A DNA stretch of 35,878 nt, taken from positions 1 to 35,878 of the forward strand of contig NZ_NWVL01000075.1 in the NCBI RefSeq assembly GCF_002382885.1, read 5' to 3'. The notes beneath the pieces are model-generated. The model was not told the origin of the DNA. It did no database searches and was given only the letters and a program-made list of their open reading frames with translations. This stretch comes from Streptomyces sp. WZ.A104. GTDB taxonomy: Bacteria; Actinomycetota; Actinomycetes; Streptomycetales; Streptomycetaceae. The position numbers and the translations under genes were made by a program. How positions within the stretch are numbered: the stretch's first letter is position 1; each line of letters begins with the position of its first letter. Positions 1 to 7,686 of this stretch are shown one piece after another.

Positions 1-934
1 GGCGGTGCAGGGCGACGGCCGCGGCCGTGCCGCCCGCGAGCGCGCCGACCCCGGCGGCGGCCGGGATGCCGACCTTGGCCGCCTTGCGGCCGGTGCGGTA
101 GTCGCGCAGCCGCCAGTCGCGGGCGCGGGCGTACTTGCGGAGCTTGGTGTCCGGGTTGATCGCGTAGGGGTGGCCGACCAGCGAGAGCATCGGGATGTCG
201 TTGTGCGAGTCGCTGTAGGCGGCGCAGCGCTCCAGGTCCAGGCCCTCGGCGGCGGCCAGGGCGCGGACTGCCTCGGCCTTGGCGGGGCCGTGGAGCGGTT
301 CGCCGACCAGGCGGCCGGTGTAGACGCCGTCGACCGATTCGGCGACGGTGCCGAGCGCGCCGGTGAGGCCGAGGCGGCGGGCGATGATGGTGGCCGTCTC
401 CACGGGGGCGGCGGTGACCAGCCAGACCTTCTGCCCGGCGTCCAGGTGGGCCTGGGCCAGGGCGCGGGTGCCGGGCCAGATGCGGTCGGCCATGTACTCG
501 TCGTAGATCTCCTCGCCGATGGACATCAGCTCGGAGACGCGGTGGCCCTTGACGATGGACAGGGCGCTGTCGCGGGCGTCCTGCATGTGCTCCGGGTCCT
601 CGACGCCGGCCAGCCGGAACCACGCCTGCTGCCAGGCGAACCGGGTGAGCTCGCGGCGCTCGAAGAACTTCCGCTTGTACAGGCCGCGGCCGAAGTGAAA
701 GATCGCGGCGCCCTGCATGACGGTGTTGTCGAGGTCGAAGAATGCGGCGGCGCGGTCGTCCCCGGCGACCGGGAACGCGGGTTCCTCGGGCGCCTCTTCG
801 GGGGTCCTGGTCAGGAGGGCGGCGTCCTCGTCGGCCGAGGTCTTGCGCGCGGCCTCCGCCGCGGCCTCGCCGGCCAGGACGCTCCGTGCAGTCGCGGAAC
901 GCCTACGGGGGGTGAGCCATCCAAGAGCGGCCAT
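1..934 (-). CDS. HAD-IB family hydrolase (SerB-like phosphatase), 3' end outside window
   Basis: Reading on the minus strand from ATG at 934, the frame stays open to the window edge, so the C-terminus is missing (about 311 residues are visible). HAD motif I is FFDLDNTVMQG, with nucleophile Asp67 and Asp69. Motif II is the Thr in VWLVTAAP. Later come a Lys in GPAKAEAV and motif III/IV YSDSHNDIPML. This order and spacing fit the HAD-IB/phosphoserine phosphatase-like subfamily of Mg-dependent phosphomonoesterases. The first 60 residues are Ala/Glu-rich and probably disordered. The visible C-terminus is a small-residue hydrophobic stretch (GIPAAAGVGALAGG) that could anchor the protein to the membrane. 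The substrate cannot be told from sequence. It is divergent from the glutaredoxin gene. Confidence 0.88.
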   Translation of the reverse strand, partial: MAALGWLTPRRRSATARSVLAGEAAAEAARKTSADEDAALLTRTPEEAPEEPAFPVAGDDRAAAFFDLDNTVMQGAAIFHFGRGLYKRKFFERRELTRFAWQQAWFRLAGVEDPEHMQDARDSALSIVKGHRVSELMSIGEEIYDEYMADRIWPGTRALAQAHLDAGQKVWLVTAAPVETATIIARRLGLTGALGTVAESVDGVYTGRLVGEPLHGPAKAEAVRALAAAEGLDLERCAAYSDSHNDIPMLSLVGHPYAINPDTKLRKYARARDWRLRDYRTGRKAAKVGIPAAAGVGALAGGTAAAVALHR

Positions 935-1069
935 GCCGCGAGCATAGCCAGTCCGCCCGCACCTGCCGGACCTGCCGCGATGCAGGGGTGTGAACGCTGC
1001 GGGTCGGAACGGTGAATCGGGCGATTCCGGGCGGTCCGCCGCGGGGGCGGGCGGGCGCAGAATGTAGGC

Positions 1070-1360
1070 ATGAGTCCTCTCCTGCGCCGTACGAAGAAGA
1101 AGCCCGCCGACCGGGTGGTCACGTTGATCGGGAAGCCCGGCTGTCATCTGTGCGAGGACGCGCGGGAGGTGGTCGGCGCGGTCTGCGAGGAGACCGGTGC
1201 GACGTGGGTGGAGAAGGACATCACCGAGGACGAGGAGCTGTACAAGGCGTACTGGGAGCAGATTCCGGTGGTGCTGGTCGATGACGAACAGCACACGTTC
1301 TGGCGCGTGGACCCGGCCAGACTGCGCAAGGCGCTGGGTGCGGACGCGAAACCCGGTTAA
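1070..1360 (+). CDS. Glutaredoxin-like (DUF836-type) thiol protein
   Basis: A 96-residue protein with a thioredoxin-fold pattern: a beta strand VVTLIGKPGC, then the redox motif CHLC at about residues 25-28, and a later IPVVLVDDEQ strand carrying the cis-Pro. This matches the short glutaredoxin-like DUF836 family. It would act as a cytosolic dithiol redox or mixed-disulfide protein; its partner is unknown. It lies directly upstream of rex on the same strand, but the 257-bp gap contains the rex promoter, so the two are probably separate transcription units. The ATG at 1070 is chosen because it puts the family fold at the N-terminus; no strong Shine-Dalgarno is visible. Confidence 0.85.
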   Translation: MSPLLRRTKKKPADRVVTLIGKPGCHLCEDAREVVGAVCEETGATWVEKDITEDEELYKAYWEQIPVVLVDDEQHTFWRVDPARLRKALGADAKPG

Positions 1361-1482
1361 CATCGTGGGCGTTTTGAGTGGTCTCGGGGGAGTGGATGTG
1401 AGGAGTGTGTACCGCTTTGCCCCCTTCGAGGCTGCAACGGGTTGATGCGGTCCTTGGTTCCGGGATCGCGCGGGGAATGTGC

Positions 1483-1503
1483 GTGACCCCGGTCACTTTG
1501 ACC
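1483..1503. promoter_or_regulatory. Crp-like palindrome plus third TGACC half-site upstream of rex
   Basis: The sequence GTGACCCCGGTCAC (1483-1496) is a perfect inverted repeat. It fits GTG-N6-GNCAC, the motif reported for Crp in Streptomyces. A further TGACC at 1499-1503 makes a second inverted pair with the GGTCA at 1491-1495, giving three alternating half-sites. It lies 20-40 bp upstream of the putative -35 of rex, where an activator could contact polymerase. The palindrome is seen directly; the identity of the binding protein is inference. Confidence 0.5.
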
Positions 1504-1523
1504 AGACAAAACGGACACCATCT

Positions 1524-1541
1524 TTGTGCACGCGTTCACAA
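1524..1541. promoter_or_regulatory. Rex operator (ROP) in the rex-hem promoter
   Basis: TTGTGCACGCGTTCACAA differs at one position from the Rex consensus TTGTGAA-N4-TTCACAA. In Streptomyces, Rex is known to bind such sites and repress when NADH is low, releasing DNA when NADH rises. Here the operator covers the putative -35 hexamer (TTGTGC, 1524-1529), so bound Rex should block polymerase and autoregulate the operon. Confidence 0.9.
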
Positions 1542-1552
1542 AGACATAGCCT
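1524..1552 (+). promoter_or_regulatory. Predicted rex-hemACD promoter
   Basis: The proposed -35 is TTGTGC (1524-1529), followed by a 17-bp spacer and a -10 of TAGCCT (1547-1552) that fits the TAnnnT pattern of Streptomyces housekeeping promoters. Transcription would start near 1559, giving a leader of about 60 nt before the GTG of rex. The call rests on hexamer match, spacing, and overlap with the Rex operator. Another -35-like TTGACC at 1498-1503 lacks a good partner. Confidence 0.55.
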
Positions 1553-1617
1553 GCATTCGACGGGGCGGTCTTGGGACATACGGCCGCCTGCAGCCCCGCT
1601 CATCCCGCAGGAGCACC

Positions 1618-2379
1618 GTGGCAACTGGCCGAACTCACCGACCGGCGACCCGTAGCCGAGGAATTCCCGAGGCCACCGTCGCCCGACTTCCGCTGTATCT
1701 GCGCGCCCTGACCGCGCTTTCCGAGCGATCGGTCCCCACGGTCTCCTCCGAGGAGCTGGCCACGGCGGCCGGGGTCAACTCGGCGAAGCTGCGCAAGGAC
1801 TTCAGCTACCTGGGGTCCTACGGCACCCGTGGTGTCGGGTACGACGTCGAGTATCTCGTCTACCAGATCTCGCGCGAGCTCGGGCTCACCCAGGACTGGC
1901 CGGTCGCCATCGTCGGCATCGGTAACCTCGGCGCGGCCCTCGCCAACTACGGCGGCTTCGCCTCCCGCGGTTTCCGGGTCGCGGCGCTGATCGACGCCGA
2001 CCCCGCCATGGCCGGTACGCCGGTCGCGGGCATCCCCGTCCAGCACACGGACGACCTGGACCGGATCATCAGCGACAACGGTGTGTCCATCGGCGTGATC
2101 ACCACCCCGCCCGGCGCCGCCCAGCAGGTCTGCGACCGGCTCGTGGCCGCCGGGGTCACCTCCATCCTGAACTTCGCGCCCACCGTGCTCTCGGTGCCCG
2201 AGGGCGTCGACGTGCGCAAGGTCGACCTCTCCATCGAGCTCCAGATCCTGGCGTTCCACGAGCAGCGCAAGGCCGGCGAGGACTCCGCCGCCGAGGACGA
2301 GGGCGCGCCCCCGATGCGCGCCACGCCCGCCAGCCGGAAGGGACCCGACGGGGACATGCCCGCCGTGATGCCGGCATGA
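1618..2379 (+). CDS. rex: Redox-sensing transcriptional repressor Rex
   Basis: A 253-residue protein. The N-terminal winged helix (about 1-85) carries the typical VNSAKLRKDFSYLGSYG recognition region. The C-terminal Rossmann domain has the dinucleotide-binding motif IVGIGNLGAALANYGGF, and the final helix (ELQILAFHEQRKAG) matches the domain-swapped helix of Rex dimers. Rex senses the NADH/NAD+ ratio and represses respiratory and haem genes. The start is GTG 1618, preceded by GCAGGAG at 1607-1613. The open frame extends further upstream, but that stretch contains the operator and promoter and has no Rex homology. The stop overlaps the hemA start (ATGA), so rex and hemA are translationally coupled. 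The acidic, Pro-rich tail after residue 220 is probably disordered. Confidence 0.97.
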   Translation: MATGRTHRPATRSRGIPEATVARLPLYLRALTALSERSVPTVSSEELATAAGVNSAKLRKDFSYLGSYGTRGVGYDVEYLVYQISRELGLTQDWPVAIVGIGNLGAALANYGGFASRGFRVAALIDADPAMAGTPVAGIPVQHTDDLDRIISDNGVSIGVITTPPGAAQQVCDRLVAAGVTSILNFAPTVLSVPEGVDVRKVDLSIELQILAFHEQRKAGEDSAAEDEGAPPMRATPASRKGPDGDMPAVMPA

Positions 2380-3878
2380 GCCTCCTCGTCGTCGGACTGA
2401 GCCACCGCAGCGCCCCTGTCTCCGTGCTGGAGCGGGCGTCCCTCGCTGCCGACACCCAGGCCAAGCTGCTCCAGGACACCCTCGCCGCGGAACCCGCGAC
2501 CGAGGCCGCCGTGCTGGCCACCTGCAACCGCATCGAGCTGTACGCGGACGTCGACAAGTTCCACGCGGGCGTCGCCGAGCTGTCCACCCTGCTCGCCCAG
2601 CACAGCGGCGTCGGCCTGGAGGAGCTCACTCCGTATCTCTATGTGCACTACGAGGACCGGGCCGTCCACCACCTCTTCTCGGTGGCCTGCGGCCTCGACT
2701 CCATGGTCGTCGGCGAGGGTCAGATCCTCGGCCAGATCAAGGACGCGCTCGCACGCGGCCAGGAGCTGCACACCGCCGGACGGCTGCTGAACGACCTCTT
2801 CCAGCAGGCCCTGCGGGTCGGCAAGCGCGCCCACAGCGAGACCGGGATCGACCGGGCCGGGCAGTCGCTCGTCACCTTCGGGCTCCAGCAGCTGGCCGCC
2901 GGGGCCGACCCCGCCCTCTGGGTCCGGGGCAAGCGCGCCCTGGTCATCGGCGCGGGCTCGATGTCCTCGCTGGCCGCCGCCACCCTCGCCCGGACCGGCG
3001 TCGCCGAGATCGTCGTCGCCAACCGGACCCGCGCCCGCGCCGACCGGCTGGTGGAGATCCTCCACCAGGGCGAGGGCACCGCGGTGCGCGCCCACGCGGT
3101 CGAGATGTCCGCGGTCGGCGACGAACTGACACGTGCAGACATCGTCGTCTCCTGCACCGGCGCCACCGGCCTCGTACTCACCGCCGACGCCCTCGCGGAC
3201 GCCCTCGGCGTGACCCTGGACGCCCCGGCCGGTACGCCGGAGTCCGCCGCCGTCCCGGCTCCGGCCGACGTCGACCAGCACGCCGCTTGGGTGGAGAACG
3301 GTTCCGCCACCTCCGCACCGGACGGCGGGGCCGCCCCGCGCCGCGTCGCGCTGCCCGCGCAGTCCACCGGACCGGTGAAGCTCGCCCTGCTCGACCTCGC
3401 CATGCCGCGCGACATCGACGGCGCCGCCCACCGGATCGACGGGGTGCGCCTCGTCGACATCGAGTCGCTCGCCGAGGCGTCCGCCGACGCCCCGATGGCC
3501 GCCGACGTGGACCGGGTCCGCACGATCGTCGCCGACGAGGTGGCCGCCTTCGGCGCCGCCCAGCGCGCCGCCCATGTCGCCCCGACCGTGGTCGCCCTGC
3601 GCACCATGGCCGCCGATGTGGTCGCCGGCGAGATCGCCCGGCTGGACGGCCGCCTCCCCGACCTGGACGAGAAGCAGCGCGCCGAGATCACCCAGACCGT
3701 GCGCCGCGTCGTCGACAAACTCCTGCACGCGCCCACCGTGCGGGTCAAGCAGCTCGCCAGCGAACCCGGCGGCGCCGGGTACGCGGACGCGCTGCGCGAA
3801 CTCTTCGACCTCGACCCGCAGACGGTGGCCGCCGTCTCCCGGGCAGACCTGAACGACCCGAATAGAGGGCGGTCATGA
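2376..3878 (+). CDS. hemA: Glutamyl-tRNA reductase
   Basis: A 500-residue enzyme that reduces glutamyl-tRNA(Glu) to glutamate-1-semialdehyde with NADPH, the first committed step of tetrapyrrole synthesis by the C5 route. The N-terminal catalytic domain has GLSHRSAPVSVLERA, catalytic Cys50 in ATCNRIELY, and GEGQILGQ. The NADPH domain has VIGAGSMSSLAA and VVANRTRARA. A C-terminal helical dimerisation domain (TVVALRTMA... ADALRELFDLD) follows. It is longer than the roughly 420 residues usual in bacteria because of an Ala/Pro/Asp-rich insertion at about 275-330 within the NADPH domain. It overlaps rex by 4 bp upstream and hemC by 4 bp downstream. Confidence 0.97.
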   Translation: MSLLVVGLSHRSAPVSVLERASLAADTQAKLLQDTLAAEPATEAAVLATCNRIELYADVDKFHAGVAELSTLLAQHSGVGLEELTPYLYVHYEDRAVHHLFSVACGLDSMVVGEGQILGQIKDALARGQELHTAGRLLNDLFQQALRVGKRAHSETGIDRAGQSLVTFGLQQLAAGADPALWVRGKRALVIGAGSMSSLAAATLARTGVAEIVVANRTRARADRLVEILHQGEGTAVRAHAVEMSAVGDELTRADIVVSCTGATGLVLTADALADALGVTLDAPAGTPESAAVPAPADVDQHAAWVENGSATSAPDGGAAPRRVALPAQSTGPVKLALLDLAMPRDIDGAAHRIDGVRLVDIESLAEASADAPMAADVDRVRTIVADEVAAFGAAQRAAHVAPTVVALRTMAADVVAGEIARLDGRLPDLDEKQRAEITQTVRRVVDKLLHAPTVRVKQLASEPGGAGYADALRELFDLDPQTVAAVSRADLNDPNRGRS

Positions 3879-4861
3879 CCGACAACTCATCCCCGGGCGC
3901 GCGGAACGCCGCGCCGCTCCGGCTGGGCACCCGGCGTTCCAAGCTGGCCATGGCCCAGTCCGGCCTCGTCGCCGAGGCCGTCCGCGAGGTGACCGGGCGC
4001 GCCGTCGAGCTCGTCGAGATCACCACGTACGGGGACACCTCCCGCGAGCACCTGGCGCAGATCGGCGGCACCGGCGTGTTCGTCGCGGCCCTGCGCGAGG
4101 CGCTGCTGCGGGGCGAGGTGGACTTCGCCGTCCACTCGCTCAAGGACCTGCCGACCGGCCAGCCCGACGACCTCGTGCTGGCGGCCGTGCCGCAGCGCGA
4201 GGACCCGCGCGACGCACTGATCGCACGGGACGGGCTGACCTTCGAGCAGCTGCCCGACGGCGCCCGCGTGGGCACCGGTTCGCCGCGCCGCATGGCGCAG
4301 CTCAACGCGTACGCGCGTTCCCACGGCCTGCGGATCGAGACCGTCCCCATCCGGGGCAACGTCGACACGCGGATCGGGTTCGTGCGTGACGGCAAGCTCG
4401 ACGCGGTGGTTCTCGCCGCCGCCGGGCTCAGCCGTCTCGGCCGGACCGGTGAGGTGACCGACTTCCTGCCGGTCGACACCGTCCTGCCCGCTCCCGGCCA
4501 GGGAGCCCTGGCGATCGAGTGCGCCGCGTCCGACGCGGACCTCGCCGCCGCGCTCGCCGAGCTCGACGACCCGTACACCCGGGCCGCCGTGACCGCCGAG
4601 CGTGCCCTGCTCGCCGCCCTGGAGGCCGGCTGCTCCGCACCTGTGGGTGCGCTGGCCGACCTCCTGGTCGACGGACAGGTTGTCAACGAACTGCGCCTGC
4701 GCGGAGTCGTCGGTACCACCGACGGTTCCTCGCTGGTACAGCTGTCCACCACCGGTCCCGTCCCCACGTCGCACGACGACGCGGCGGCCCTCGGTCGCGA
4801 ACTCGCGGCCGAGATGCTCGCCAAGGGTGCGGCCGGTCTTATGGGGGAGCGAGCACTTTGA
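3875..4861 (+). CDS. hemC: Porphobilinogen deaminase (hydroxymethylbilane synthase)
   Basis: A 328-residue enzyme that polymerises four porphobilinogen units to hydroxymethylbilane. Family motifs are LGTRRSKLAMAQ at the N-terminus, HSLKDLPT, GTGSPRR, IRGNVDTR, LPAPGQGALAIE, and the dipyrromethane-cofactor Cys253 in EAGCSAPVGAL. Length and domain order are normal. The ATG at 3875 overlaps the hemA stop (ATGA). The stop is in turn overlapped by the TTG start of hemD, so the operon is tightly coupled. Confidence 0.97.
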   Translation: MTDNSSPGARNAAPLRLGTRRSKLAMAQSGLVAEAVREVTGRAVELVEITTYGDTSREHLAQIGGTGVFVAALREALLRGEVDFAVHSLKDLPTGQPDDLVLAAVPQREDPRDALIARDGLTFEQLPDGARVGTGSPRRMAQLNAYARSHGLRIETVPIRGNVDTRIGFVRDGKLDAVVLAAAGLSRLGRTGEVTDFLPVDTVLPAPGQGALAIECAASDADLAAALAELDDPYTRAAVTAERALLAALEAGCSAPVGALADLLVDGQVVNELRLRGVVGTTDGSSLVQLSTTGPVPTSHDDAAALGRELAAEMLAKGAAGLMGERAL

Positions 4862-6528
4862 GCCCCACCGGCCCCGCCGCATCCGACTTTCCGGTCCTGT
4901 CCGCCCAAGGCCAGGTCACCTTCCTCGGCGCCGGTCCCGGCGACCCGGGACTGCTGACCCTGCGCGCCGTCGAGGCGCTCGCGAGCGCGGACGTCCTTGT
5001 CGCCGAGCCCGATGTGCTCGACGTCGTTCGCGGCCATGCGCGGGCAGGCGTAAGCACGCCTGAGCTGACGGTTGTTGACGTCTCGTCAACAACCGCCGGA
5101 GTACCCGTTCTCAGGGATGCGGCCAATCTTGTCATGGAGGCCGCGAAGGGCGGCAGGCGGGTGGTCCGTGCTGTCGCGGGCGACCCGGGCCTGGACGGGG
5201 ACGCGGGCGCGGAGATGCTCGCCTGCGCCGCCGCCGGGGTGCCCTTCGAGGTCGTCCCGGGCGTCGCGAACGCCGTCGGCGTACCCGCGTACGCCGGGGT
5301 GCCGCTGCGCGACGCGCAGGGCGCGGACGTCCGCTTCGTCGACGCGCGTACCGCCTCCGACCGGTGCTGGAGCGAGGTCGGCGCGAGCGACGCGACCGCC
5401 GTCGTCTCCACCACGCTGGACTCGGTCGCGGCAGCCGCCGGTGAGCTGGTCTCCGCGGGCCGCAAGCCCGACACCCCGCTCACCGTGACGATCGCGGGCA
5501 CCACCACCCGCCAGCGCACCTGGACGGCGACCCTCGGGACGATCGCCCAGGTCCTCAAGCAGGCCAAGGTGCTGCCCTCGCCGGAGGGCCACCGGCCGGT
5601 CATAGCCGTGGTCGGAGAGCGAAGCTCCGTCGCCCAGCGCGACCAGCTCGCGTGGTTCGAGTCCAAGCAGCTGTTCGGCTGGAAGGTGCTCGTGCCGCGT
5701 ACGAAGGAGCAGGCCGCGTCGCTCTCCGACCAGCTGCGTTCCTATGGTGCGGTGCCGCACGAGGTCCCGACGATCGCCGTCGAGCCGCCGCGTACGCCCC
5801 AGCAGATGGAGCGTGCGGTAAAGGGCCTGGTCACCGGGCGCTACGAGTGGATCGCCTTCACCAGCGTCAACGCCGTCAAGGCGGTCCGGGAGAAGTTCGA
5901 GGAGTACGGGCTCGACGCCCGTGCCTTCGCCGGGATCAAGGTCGCGGCCGTCGGCGAGCAGACCGCCGCGGCGCTGGTCGACTTCGGCGTGAAGCCCGAC
6001 CTGGTGCCCTCCGGGGAGCAGTCCGCCGCCGGGCTGCTGGAGGACTGGCCGCCCTACGACCCGGTCTTCGACCCGATCGACCGGGTGTTCCTGCCGCGCG
6101 CCGACATCGCCACCGAGACCCTGGTGGCCGGGCTCATCGAGCTGGGCTGGGAGGTCGACGACGTCACCGCGTACCGCACGGTCCGCGCCTCGCCGCCGCC
6201 GGCCGACACCCGCGAGGCGATCAAGGGCGGCGGCTTCGACGCGGTCCTGTTCACCTCGTCCTCGACCGTCCGCAACCTGGTCGGTATCGCGGGCAAGCCG
6301 CACAACGTGACCGTCATCGCGTGCATCGGCCCCGCCACCGCGAAGACCGCCGAGGAGCACGGCCTGCGGGTCGACGTCCTCTCCCCGGAACCGTCGGTGC
6401 ACAAGCTCGCCGAGGCGCTCGCCGCCTTCGGTGCGCAGCGCCGGGACGCGGCGAAGGAGGCCGGTGACCCGGTGACCCGGCCGAGCGAGCGGCGCCCGGG
6501 TGCGCGCAGGCGCCGGACGACGACGTAG
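4858..6528 (+). CDS. hemD: SUMT-like / uroporphyrinogen-III synthase fusion
   Basis: A 556-residue two-domain protein. Residues about 15-245 resemble the tetrapyrrole (SUMT/CobA-type) methylase fold (FLGAGPGDPGLLTLRAVE; PFEVVPGVANAVGVPAYAGVPL). Residues about 270-535 are uroporphyrinogen-III synthase (WKVLVPRTKEQA; AFTSVNAVKAV; VAAVGEQTAAAL; FTSSSTVRNLVG; CIGPATAKTAEEHGL), which cyclises hydroxymethylbilane. The usual SUMT motif GGDPFxFGRGxEE is replaced by AGDPGLDGDAGAEM, so methylation of uroporphyrinogen III is doubtful although the synthase half looks intact. The start is TTG 4858, preceded by GGGGGAG at about 4842-4848; it overlaps the hemC stop (TTGA) and removes a long non-homologous extension. 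The basic tail (GARRRRTTT) is unexplained. Codons 5050-5136 use far more A/T-ending codons than their surroundings. Confidence 0.93.
   Translation: MSPTGPAASDFPVLSAQGQVTFLGAGPGDPGLLTLRAVEALASADVLVAEPDVLDVVRGHARAGVSTPELTVVDVSSTTAGVPVLRDAANLVMEAAKGGRRVVRAVAGDPGLDGDAGAEMLACAAAGVPFEVVPGVANAVGVPAYAGVPLRDAQGADVRFVDARTASDRCWSEVGASDATAVVSTTLDSVAAAAGELVSAGRKPDTPLTVTIAGTTTRQRTWTATLGTIAQVLKQAKVLPSPEGHRPVIAVVGERSSVAQRDQLAWFESKQLFGWKVLVPRTKEQAASLSDQLRSYGAVPHEVPTIAVEPPRTPQQMERAVKGLVTGRYEWIAFTSVNAVKAVREKFEEYGLDARAFAGIKVAAVGEQTAAALVDFGVKPDLVPSGEQSAAGLLEDWPPYDPVFDPIDRVFLPRADIATETLVAGLIELGWEVDDVTAYRTVRASPPPADTREAIKGGGFDAVLFTSSSTVRNLVGIAGKPHNVTVIACIGPATAKTAEEHGLRVDVLSPEPSVHKLAEALAAFGAQRRDAAKEAGDPVTRPSERRPGARRRRTTT
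5045..5095. repeat. Two consecutive perfect hairpins inside hemD
   Basis: CAGGCGT-AAGC-ACGCCTG (5045-5062) is a 7-bp stem with a 4-nt loop. Six bases later come CGGTTGTTGACG (5069-5080) and its exact complement CGTCAACAACCG (5084-5095) around the 3-nt loop TCT, a 12-bp stem. Both lie within codons for the methylase-like domain. The second is also a dyad of operator-like shape and contains TTGACG. No function is known to me. Confidence 0.85.
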
Positions 6529-6542
6529 TAGTTACGAGGGCG

Positions 6543-6576
6543 GGTGGGCCCGGTCGCTTCGGCGGCCGGGCCCACC
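6543..6576 (+). terminator. Hairpin terminator after hemD
   Basis: A 15-bp stem (6543-6557 paired with 6562-6576, containing one G-T wobble) closes on a c(TTCG)g tetraloop, followed by GTCTTCTCC. It begins 14 bp after the hemD stop and should end the rex-hemACD transcript before hemB. A T-run is weak, as is common in Streptomyces. Confidence 0.8.
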
Positions 6577-6671
6577 GTCTTCTCCGGGGCCGGCCGCCGG
6601 GGCCTGTTCGCGGGCCTTTTCCGGCGTCGGTGTCGGTAAGACCGTGCTGCGTACGGGTCTATCGTCGAAGG

Positions 6672-7682
6672 ATGACTGCGTACGGAAACTTCCCCGGCTC
6701 CCGCCCCCGGCGGCTGCGGACGACCCCGGCGATGCGGCGGATGGTCGCCGAGACACGGCTCGACCCCGCGAACCTGATCCTCCCCGCGTTCGTACGGGAG
6801 GGCATCGACGCCCCGGTCGCCATCTCGGCCATGCCCGGCGTGCACCAGCACACCCTGGACACCCTGCGGAAGGCAGCCGTCGAGGCGGTGTCGGCCGGGG
6901 TCTCGGGGATCATGCTCTTCGGGGTCCCGGAGGACGCCAAGAAGGACGCCCGGGGCACGGCGGGCACCGACCCCGACGGCATCCTCCAACTCGGGCTGCG
7001 GGCGGTGCGCGAGGAGGTCGGGGACGACCTCGTCGTCATGTCGGACCTGTGCCTGGACGAGTACACCGACCACGGCCACTGCGGGGTCCTGACGGCCGAC
7101 GGGCGCGTGGACAACGACGCGACCCTGGAGCGGTACGCGGAGATGGCCCAGGTGCAGGCGGACGCCGGGGCCCATGTGGTGGGCCCCAGCGGGATGATGG
7201 ACGGTCAGGTCGGTGTGGTCCGGGACGCCCTGGACCAGACCGGGTACGAGGACGTGTCGATCCTCGCCTACACCGCGAAGTACAGCTCCGCCTTCTACGG
7301 CCCCTTCCGCGAGGCCGTCGGCTCCTCGCTGACCGGCGACCGCAAGACCTACCAGCAGGACCCGGCCAACGCCCGGGAGTCCCTGCGGGAGCTGGCGCTC
7401 GACTTGGAGGAGGGCGCCGACATGGTCATGGTGAAGCCCGCCGGACCGTATCTGGACATCCTCGCCAAGGTCGCCGGGGCCGTGGACGTGCCGGTCGCGG
7501 CGTACCAGATCAGCGGTGAGTACGCGATGATCGAGGCCGCGGCCGAGAAGGGCTGGATCGACCGGGACAAGGCGATCCTGGAGAGCCTGACCGGTATCCG
7601 GCGGGCCGGGGCGCAGATGATCCTCACCTACTGGGCGACCGAGGTCGCCGGGTGGCTGGGGCGGGGCGCGGACCGGGGTTGA
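6672..7682 (+). CDS. hemB: Delta-aminolevulinic acid dehydratase (porphobilinogen synthase)
   Basis: A 336-residue enzyme that condenses two ALA molecules to porphobilinogen. The active-site lysines are Lys203 (AYTAKYSSAFYGPF) and Lys255 (MVMVKPAGPYLDI), the latter being the Schiff-base residue. The metal-site motif is DLCLDEYTDHGHCG, giving Cys127, Asp129 and Cys137. Zinc enzymes have three Cys here and the Zn-independent type has ALD plus Asp, so this site is a hybrid. The start is ATG 6672, preceded by GAAGG. It lies 143 bp after hemD behind a terminator, so it probably has its own promoter. It converges with the next gene with a 4-bp gap. Confidence 0.97.
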   Translation: MTAYGNFPGSRPRRLRTTPAMRRMVAETRLDPANLILPAFVREGIDAPVAISAMPGVHQHTLDTLRKAAVEAVSAGVSGIMLFGVPEDAKKDARGTAGTDPDGILQLGLRAVREEVGDDLVVMSDLCLDEYTDHGHCGVLTADGRVDNDATLERYAEMAQVQADAGAHVVGPSGMMDGQVGVVRDALDQTGYEDVSILAYTAKYSSAFYGPFREAVGSSLTGDRKTYQQDPANARESLRELALDLEEGADMVMVKPAGPYLDILAKVAGAVDVPVAAYQISGEYAMIEAAAEKGWIDRDKAILESLTGIRRAGAQMILTYWATEVAGWLGRGADRG

Positions 7683-7686
7683 GGCC

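Noticed and set aside
1405..1617. N-terminal extension of rex from GTG 1405
   Set aside because: It would translate through the promoter and Rex operator, and the conserved Rex protein starts at 1618.
4519..4857. Long upstream extension of the hemD frame inside hemC
   Set aside because: It is an Arg/Pro-rich shadow of hemC codons; the real start is TTG 4858.
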